Assembly: GCF_004114535.1 (NCBI RefSeq)
Contig: NZ_LBJC01000014.1
Span: 62,001 to 126,000, forward strand
DNA: 64,000 bases
DNA from: Bradyrhizobium nanningense
Lineage (GTDB): Bacteria > Pseudomonadota > Alphaproteobacteria > Rhizobiales > Xanthobacteraceae
Reading direction: 5' to 3'
Positions 58,960 through 64,000 of the stretch are shown piece after piece (positions within the stretch are counted from its first letter, which is position 1; each line of letters starts with the position of its first letter). The position numbers were made by a program, and so were the translations under genes. The notes under the pieces were generated by a model. That model was given only the letters and a program-made list of their open reading frames with translations. It ran no database searches and was not told where the DNA came from.

Positions 58960-60111
58960 TTACTTCACCAGCGAGTACTTGCCGTCCTTCACCGTCAGCA
59001 GGATGCGTGAGCGCTCGTCGAGGCCGTAGCGGTCCTTTTCGGTGAAGTTGTAGACGCCCTGGCTCGCCGCCAACTCCTTCTCGGACAGCAGCGCCTGGCG
59101 AATCGCTTCGCGGAATTCCGGCGTGCCCGGCTTGGCCGTCTTCAGCGCGGTCGGGATAATGCGCTTGAGAAGCTCGAAGGCGTCGTAGGAGTGACCGGCG
59201 AACTGGCTGCGGCTGTTCGGGCCGTACTTGGCCTCATAGGCCGAGTTCAGCGCGAGGCCCGGCTTCTTGGTGGCGGCTTCGTCCGGCTGGTCCTCCGGGT
59301 CCATCACTGGGCCCGAAGCCATCAGCACACCTTCCGCCGCTTTGCCGGCGATGCGGATGAAGTCCATGCTGGCGGCACCGTGAGTCTGGTAGATCAGGCC
59401 CTTGTAGCCGCGGTCGCGCAGCTCGGATTGCGGCAGCGCGGCTGCGGTGCCGGATGCACCGACCAGGATCGCGTCGGGATTGGCGGCGACCAATTTCAGC
59501 ACCTGTCCGGTCACCGACGTATCGGGACGGGCGAAACGCTCCTCGTCGACGATGGTCATGCCCATCGGCACGGCCTGGGCCTTCAAATCGTTGAACCAGA
59601 GATCGCCATAGGAGTCGGAATAGCCGATATAGCCGAGCGTCTTCACGCCCTTGGCTTTCATGTGGTCGTACAGCACCTTGCCGACGATCGGAATCGGCTG
59701 CGGCATCGCGACCGACCACTTCATGCGCTCGGGCGTGATCGGGAACGGCGCCAGGCCGAAATGCGGAATGCCTGCTTCGTTGGCGACGTTGGAGACCGCG
59801 ATCGTCGGCGGCGTCAGGGCCGAGCCCATGATGATGTCGGCCTTGGATTCGGTCACGAAGCGGCGAGCGTTGGTGGTTGCAGTGGTGGGATCGCCGCCGT
59901 CGTCGAGCACGATCACTTTCAGCGGCACGCCGCCGATCTCCTTCGGCACGAACTCCAACGCGTTGCGCTCGGGAATGCCCAGCGCTGCCCCGGGGCCGGT
60001 CGTGGTGGTGGTGATGCCGATGGTGATTTCGCTGGTCTGGGCCAGCGCGGGCAGCGCCGGCAGGGCCAGCGTCGCCGCGGCGATCGCGGCAGTCAGGTAA
60101 TAGCGTTTCAT
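58960..60111 (-). CDS. Periplasmic ABC substrate-binding protein (Peripla_BP_6)
   Basis: 383 aa. The signal peptide MKRYYLTAAIAAATLALPAL ends near ALAQTS. The mature part has ITIGITTTTTGPGAALGIPE and HFGLAPFPITPERM, as in LivK-type aromatic/branched-chain acid binding proteins. AGGGAGGAAACA precedes the ATG. The permease and ATPase genes are not in the window, but it sits downstream of CoA-ligase, thioesterase and SDR genes and is followed by a terminator, so it is probably the last gene of that operon; the ligand would be their aromatic substrate. Confidence 0.9.
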   Translation of the reverse strand: MKRYYLTAAIAAATLALPALPALAQTSEITIGITTTTTGPGAALGIPERNALEFVPKEIGGVPLKVIVLDDGGDPTTATTNARRFVTESKADIIMGSALTPPTIAVSNVANEAGIPHFGLAPFPITPERMKWSVAMPQPIPIVGKVLYDHMKAKGVKTLGYIGYSDSYGDLWFNDLKAQAVPMGMTIVDEERFARPDTSVTGQVLKLVAANPDAILVGASGTAAALPQSELRDRGYKGLIYQTHGAASMDFIRIAGKAAEGVLMASGPVMDPEDQPDEAATKKPGLALNSAYEAKYGPNSRSQFAGHSYDAFELLKRIIPTALKTAKPGTPEFREAIRQALLSEKELAASQGVYNFTEKDRYGLDERSRILLTVKDGKYSLVK

Positions 60112-60189
60112 TGTTTCCTCCCTTGACGTGTTTCTTTGAAAGCAGAAATCGGGGGGTAATTCAGCCCCCTCTTTTGGTGATGCGGCGAT

Positions 60190-60609
60190 TTAGCTTCCCG
60201 TGAATTTGGCTACCATTTCCGCCGGGAATGGTGCCGATTTCAGCTTGTCTGGGTTAACGGGATCGCGGCCCACCAGGACGCGGGTCTCGAACCCCTCGAT
60301 CGCCAGCGCCTCGGCCTTGTAGACGTTGTGTTTCACCTCGAAGCTCGAGCGCTTGATGCTCTCGATTCTGGTTTCGATGGTGATCCAGTCGCCATAGGTC
60401 GAGGGGATGTAGAACTTGGCCCGCGTGTCGACCATGGGGATGCCCACCAGGCCGTATTTGCGGACCAGATCCTGCTTGGAGAAGCCGGCGACCTCGAACA
60501 GGGTCGAGGTCGAATCGTCGAACATCGCGAAATAGCGCGGATAGTAGACGATGTTGGCGGGGTCGCAATCGCCCCACTGGATCTGGACCTCGCGCCGGTT
60601 CACGAACAT
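60190..60609 (-). CDS. Hotdog-fold acyl-CoA thioesterase, 4-hydroxybenzoyl-CoA type
   Basis: 139 aa. IQWGDCDPANIVYYPRYF is the signature of 4-hydroxybenzoyl-CoA thioesterase; the catalytic Asp (Asp17 in the Pseudomonas enzyme) corresponds to D16 here. The second half (FEVKHNVYKAEALAIEG) is typical of the hotdog dimer. It begins 12 bases after the SDR stop without its own strong ribosome-binding site, so translation is probably coupled. It would release an aromatic acid from CoA after side-chain shortening. Confidence 0.85.
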   Translation of the reverse strand: MFVNRREVQIQWGDCDPANIVYYPRYFAMFDDSTSTLFEVAGFSKQDLVRKYGLVGIPMVDTRAKFYIPSTYGDWITIETRIESIKRSSFEVKHNVYKAEALAIEGFETRVLVGRDPVNPDKLKSAPFPAEMVAKFTGS

Positions 60610-60621
60610 GCGTCGCGCGCC

Positions 60622-61383
60622 TTATTTCGGCGCCATGCGCAGCGAGCCGTCGAGGCGCACCACTTCGCCGTTCAGGTATGCATTCTCGACCATGTGCAGC
60701 GCGAGCGCGGCGAATTCGTCGGCCTGGCCGAGCCGGCGCGGGAAGGGGATGGCGGCGGCGAGCGAGTCCTGGGCTTCCTGCGGCAGGTTCGCAAGCAGCG
60801 GCGTCAGAAACAGGCCGGGTGCGATGGTCAGCACGCGGATGCCGAACTGCGCCAGCTCGCGCGCGATCGGCAATGTCATGCCGACGATGCCGCCCTTGGA
60901 GGCCGAATAGGCGGATTGCCCGATCTGGCCGTCATAGGCGGCAACGGAGGCCGTGTTGATGATGACGCCGCGCTCGCCGGTCGCCTGCGGCTCCAGCTTG
61001 GACATCTCGGTGGCGGCAAGGCGCAGCATGTTGAAGGTGCCGATCAGATTGACCTTGATCACCTTGTCGAAATCGGCGAGCGCCATCGGGCCGTCGCGCC
61101 CGACCACGCGCTTGGCAACGCCGATGCCGGCGCAATTGACCAGTACGCGCGCCGGGCCGTGAGCTTTCGCAGCCTGCGCGACCGCGGCTTCGGCGGAAGC
61201 GGCATCGGAGACGTCGCAGGTCACGGCGACGCCCTTGATCTCGGCGGCAACGGTTTCAGCAAGCTTGGTATTGAGATCGCACACCGCGACCTTGGCACCC
61301 TGCGCAGCCAGCTTTCGCGCAGTGGCCGCGCCCAGTCCCGATGCACCGCCGGTGACGATGGCTGCCTGATCCTTCAACAACAT
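60622..61383 (-). CDS. SDR, 3-hydroxyacyl-CoA dehydrogenase-like (HSD10 type)
   Basis: 253 aa. [20 protein letters not shown] cofactor loop, VNCAGIG, catalytic [20 protein letters not shown] with YSASK, and the end [16 protein letters not shown]. These are features of type-2 3-hydroxyacyl-CoA dehydrogenases. AAAGGAG precedes the ATG. With the ligase and crotonase it gives the three activities needed for beta-oxidation-like side-chain oxidation. Confidence 0.88.
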   Translation of the reverse strand: MLLKDQAAIVTGGASGLGAATARKLAAQGAKVAVCDLNTKLAETVAAEIKGVAVTCDVSDAASAEAAVAQAAKAHGPARVLVNCAGIGVAKRVVGRDGPMALADFDKVIKVNLIGTFNMLRLAATEMSKLEPQATGERGVIINTASVAAYDGQIGQSAYSASKGGIVGMTLPIARELAQFGIRVLTIAPGLFLTPLLANLPQEAQDSLAAAIPFPRRLGQADEFAALALHMVENAYLNGEVVRLDGSLRMAPK

Positions 61384-61423
61384 GGCGTTCTCCTTTAGCG
61401 GAATTCTAGACGAAATGAACTCC

Positions 61424-61560
61424 CTCGCCCCGCTTGCGGGGAGAGGGTTGGGGTGAGGGGGGCTCTCCGCAGGGAAGGTGAGAGTGGGACGCGCGGAGAG
61501 TCCCCCTCACCCGAATTTGCGCTTTGCGCAAATTCGACCTCTCCCCGCAAGCGGGGCGAG
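61424..61560. repeat. Long intergenic palindromic repeat
   Basis: Perfect 23-bp outer arms (positions 61424-61446 and 61538-61560, centred on CCCCGCTTGCGGGG and CCCCGCAAGCGGGG) with an inner CGAATTTGCG-CTTTG-CGCAAATTCG hairpin. It lies between the ligase stop and the SDR start, so it sits inside the presumed operon. Confidence 0.8.
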
Positions 61561-61598
61561 GTGAAGCAAGCGCCAGCCGGTACATCCCATCTCTCATG

Positions 61599-63482
61599 CT
61601 ATCCGACCGATATCACACGGTTGGATGGATTGGCAGCGTAGAGCTCCTCGATCAATTCGGTGCGGTGCTCGAGCACGGCGCGCTGGTTGATCGAGCCCTT
61701 GTCGGTGACCTCGCCCTTGTCGATCGAGAGCGGCGTGTCCATCAGGATCGCGCGCGTGATCCGTGTCGAGGATCCCGTGGCTTGGCTGAGGAAACGGGTC
61801 AGGCGCTCGCGGAAGGCTTCGCGCACCAGGCGGTCGCGTGTTGCGACGACGAGATCGTCGGTCGGCAGCGTCGGATTGATCAGGCGGCAGCCGTCGAGGT
61901 CGAGCACGACCAGCGCGGAGACCTCGTCGCGGTTGATGCCGGCGATGACGACGTCGCGCACCAGCGGTGCGCAGGCCGCCGTGAGGCGCGCGCGCAAGGG
62001 GCCGACGCTGACCCAGGTGCCGCTGGCGAGCTTGAAGTCCTCACCGACACGGCCGTCGAAATCGAATCCGGCATTGAGATCGTCGGGGTCTGCGGGCTTG
62101 AGCGCATCGCCCATCATGTAAAATCCTTCCTCGTCGAAGGATTTCGCGCTGATGTCGGGCTGGCGCCAGTAGCCGGGCATGACGTTCGGCCCCTTGGCGC
62201 GCACCTCCAGCTTGCCGTTGTTCGGCACCAGTTTGGCGTCGTTGCCCGATACGGGCAGCCCGACATGGCCGGAGCGGCTGGTGCGTGGATTGACCGACAT
62301 GAAGAACGGCGCGGTCTCGGTCGCCCCAAGGCCGGTCAGCATCGGCACGCGATAACCTTTTTCCTTCACCGCGAGCTCGTCGAGGCTGTCCCAGATGAAG
62401 GGCGAGAGCGCAGCGCCAGAGAAGAACATCGCGTGCAATCGGTCGAAGAATTTTGCGCGCAGGCTCTGGTCGTCGCGCAAATAGGGCAGCAGCGATTCAT
62501 AGCCCTTGGGCACGTTGAAATAGACCGTCGGCGAGATCTCCTGGAGATTGCGCACGGTCTCCTCGATGCCGCCGGGCATCGGCTTGCCGGCGTCCAGATA
62601 CATCGAGCCGCCGTTGTAGAGCGTCAGGCCGATATTGTGATTGCCGCCAAAGGTGTGATTCCAGGGCAGCCAGTCGACGATGACGGGCGGCTCGTCCTTG
62701 AGGAAGGCGAGCGTCTCGCGCAACATCACTTGGTTGGCGCAGATCATGCGCTGGGTGTTGATGACGGCCTTGGGATTGCCGGTCGAGCCCGAGGTCAACA
62801 GGAACTTTGCGATCGTGTCGGGGCCGATCCTGCCATGGACGTCGTCGAGATCGCTGCGGATCGGAGCCGCCATGAGGTCGGCCAGCAGGGTGACGTCACG
62901 GCCCGGCACGCCGCCATAGGACGCGGCGATCTCGGTGCCGAGCGAGACGTTGGCGGCGAGCGCATCGGCGAACTTGTCGGCATCTTCCGCGAAGACGAGG
63001 CCGGGCGTCAGCAGCTTCATCAGATAGGACAGCTTGCCGTAGTCCTTCGACACCAGCGAATAGGCTGGCGACACCGGGCAGAACGGAATGCCGGCATAGA
63101 ACGCGCCGAACGCGAGCAATGCGTGGTCGATCGAGTTTCCGGAAAGGATGACGACCGGCCGCTCCGCCGACAGGCCGCGCGCAATCAGGCTTGAAGCGAT
63201 ATGCCGGCTCGCGGTGAGCAGCTCGGCGTAAGTGATCTTGCGCCAGCCCCGGCCGCCTTCGCGCTCCGCCATGAAGACGCGATCCGGCGTGGTCGTCGCC
63301 CAATGATGCAGGCGGTCGGTGATGCGGGCGGGATAGTCGCCGAGCAGCTGTTTGGGCCGCAGGTAAATCGTGCCGTCGTCGCGGCGCTCGATGTTGACGG
63401 CAGGATCGCCGAACGAGATGGGCCGCAGCGGGGAAGTGCTCGCGCCGCGCTCCATGCTGGAAGAGGACGGCTGCGCGCTCAT
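61599..63482 (-). CDS. Feruloyl-CoA synthase-type AMP-dependent ligase
   Basis: 627 aa, longer than ordinary acyl-CoA ligases, as in feruloyl-CoA synthases. Motifs: FLLTSGSTGNPKAVINTQRM (P-loop), LTGLGATETAPFF, GYWRQPDISAKSFDEEGFYM, and the C-terminal region with TPLSIDKGEVTDKGSINQRA (catalytic Lys and terminal KGSINQR). It activates hydroxycinnamates such as ferulate or p-coumarate. Its ATG overlaps the stop of the crotonase gene (ATGA), so the pair is translationally coupled. Confidence 0.88.
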   Translation of the reverse strand: MSAQPSSSSMERGASTSPLRPISFGDPAVNIERRDDGTIYLRPKQLLGDYPARITDRLHHWATTTPDRVFMAEREGGRGWRKITYAELLTASRHIASSLIARGLSAERPVVILSGNSIDHALLAFGAFYAGIPFCPVSPAYSLVSKDYGKLSYLMKLLTPGLVFAEDADKFADALAANVSLGTEIAASYGGVPGRDVTLLADLMAAPIRSDLDDVHGRIGPDTIAKFLLTSGSTGNPKAVINTQRMICANQVMLRETLAFLKDEPPVIVDWLPWNHTFGGNHNIGLTLYNGGSMYLDAGKPMPGGIEETVRNLQEISPTVYFNVPKGYESLLPYLRDDQSLRAKFFDRLHAMFFSGAALSPFIWDSLDELAVKEKGYRVPMLTGLGATETAPFFMSVNPRTSRSGHVGLPVSGNDAKLVPNNGKLEVRAKGPNVMPGYWRQPDISAKSFDEEGFYMMGDALKPADPDDLNAGFDFDGRVGEDFKLASGTWVSVGPLRARLTAACAPLVRDVVIAGINRDEVSALVVLDLDGCRLINPTLPTDDLVVATRDRLVREAFRERLTRFLSQATGSSTRITRAILMDTPLSIDKGEVTDKGSINQRAVLEHRTELIEELYAANPSNRVISVG

Positions 63483-64000
63483 GACTTGGGCTTTACCTTT
63501 GCGGTCTTGTGCTCGAGGAATTCGCGGATCCGGCGTTTTGCCTCCTTGTCGCTCTGAGCCACGGTGGCCATCAGCGATTCCATGAGCAGGCCGGTCTGCG
63601 GATTGGCCTCCGCGATCATCGGCAGCGCCTGGAGCACGGCGAAATTAGTCAGCGGCGCGTTGGAGGCGACCTTGGTCGCAAGCTCCATCGCCTTGCCGAG
63701 CGCATTGCCGGCTTCCGTTACATATTGCGCGAAGCCGTAGGAGGCGCCTTCGGTCGCGCTATAGACGCGGCCCGTCAGCATCATGTCCATCATCCTGGCG
63801 ACGCCGATCAGCCGCGGCAGCCGCACCGAGCCGCCGCCGCCGACGAAGATGCCGCGCTGGCCCTCCGGCAGCGCGAAATAGGTGGTGGGCTCCGCGACGC
63901 GGATATGCGCCGAGCAGGCAAGCTCCAGCCCGCCGCCGATCACCGCGCCCCTCAGCGCCGCGATCACGGGCACGCGGCTGTACTGGATGCGGTCGAACAC
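63479..64000 (-). CDS. Enoyl-CoA hydratase/crotonase-family protein, N-terminus cut by window edge
   Basis: 173 residues visible, from FDRIQYSRVPVIAALRGAVI to the stop at 63479. VIGGGLELACSAHIRVA keeps the catalytic GGGLEL Glu. The second Glu region is LPEGQRGIFVGGGGSVRLPR, with E retained. The start is beyond base 64000. Coupled (ATGA) to the feruloyl-CoA-synthase-type ligase, it fits hydration, or hydration plus retro-aldol cleavage, of a hydroxycinnamoyl-CoA. Confidence 0.87.
   Translation of the reverse strand: MFDRIQYSRVPVIAALRGAVIGGGLELACSAHIRVAEPTTYFALPEGQRGIFVGGGGSVRLPRLIGVARMMDMMLTGRVYSATEGASYGFAQYVTEAGNALGKAMELATKVASNAPLTNFAVLQALPMIAEANPQTGLLMESLMATVAQSDKEAKRRIREFLEHKTAKVKPKS

Noticed and set aside
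61524..63194. 556-codon plus-strand frame over the ligase
   Set aside because: Shadow frame that begins inside a palindromic repeat.

Overview
The window reads as chromosomal DNA of a high-GC alphaproteobacterium, most likely Bradyrhizobium or a close relative in the Nitrobacteraceae. This is inferred from a coxMNOP-type oxidase operon, a membrane-bound ferritin-like mbfA gene with an Irr/ICE-type operator, a rhizobial-style initiator tRNA, many lipid, aromatic and CoA metabolism genes, and several families of long intergenic palindromes. No rRNA, CRISPR array, insertion sequence or recognisable phage was seen.

Layout. 1-3.6 kb: a divergent pair, a truncated SDR facing an acyl-CoA dehydrogenase followed by a zinc alcohol dehydrogenase. 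3.7-7.0 kb: a polytopic glycosyltransferase-like protein, a truncated SnoaL-like gene and an amidase. 7.3-9.5 kb: mbfA with its operator, then an epoxide-hydrolase-like enzyme. 9.6-18.8 kb: small-molecule catabolism (two metallo-beta-lactamase-fold enzymes, GST, FAH-family enzyme, DUF3775, SDR, CvpA-like, GMC oxidoreductase, coniferyl-aldehyde-type ALDH). 19.1 kb: initiator tRNA with a strong terminator. 19.3-21.1 kb: NAD(P)-binding protein and DUF2189. 21.7-26.2 kb: a five-gene cytochrome c oxidase operon.

26.5-35.1 kb is the most accessory-looking part. It holds an MFS transporter and a D-2-hydroxyacid dehydrogenase divergent from a frameshifted XRE/MmyB regulator. These are bounded by two copies of a 62-bp direct repeat, one of which overlaps the 3' end of a lysozyme-like TIM-barrel gene. 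An orphan 163-aa protein and a 1018-aa cyclase/ATPase/TPR protein follow. 35.2-40.2 kb is an export operon laid out like yhiI-rbbA-yhhJ. 40.4-44.5 kb is a divergent binding-protein/acyl-CoA ligase/oxidoreductase unit.

44.6-58.8 kb: MFS, MBL, MetX-like hydrolase and desaturase genes, then two separate copies of the same design (WYL/YafY regulator divergent from a GST gene, with a palindrome between). Between them lie a crotonase coupled to a cyclic-nucleotide-gated K+ channel, a membrane-anchored TAXI protein, DUF3307 and a YkgJ-type Cys-cluster protein. 59.0-64.0 kb is a minus-strand cluster (crotonase, feruloyl-CoA-synthase type ligase, SDR, 4-HBA-CoA-type thioesterase, periplasmic binding protein) that fits CoA-dependent side-chain degradation of phenylpropanoids.

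Start codons were re-chosen where a Shine-Dalgarno sequence or overlap with a neighbour decides them. Several genes appear to start with GTG or TTG, and one (19303-20217) has no conventional start next to its ribosome-binding site.
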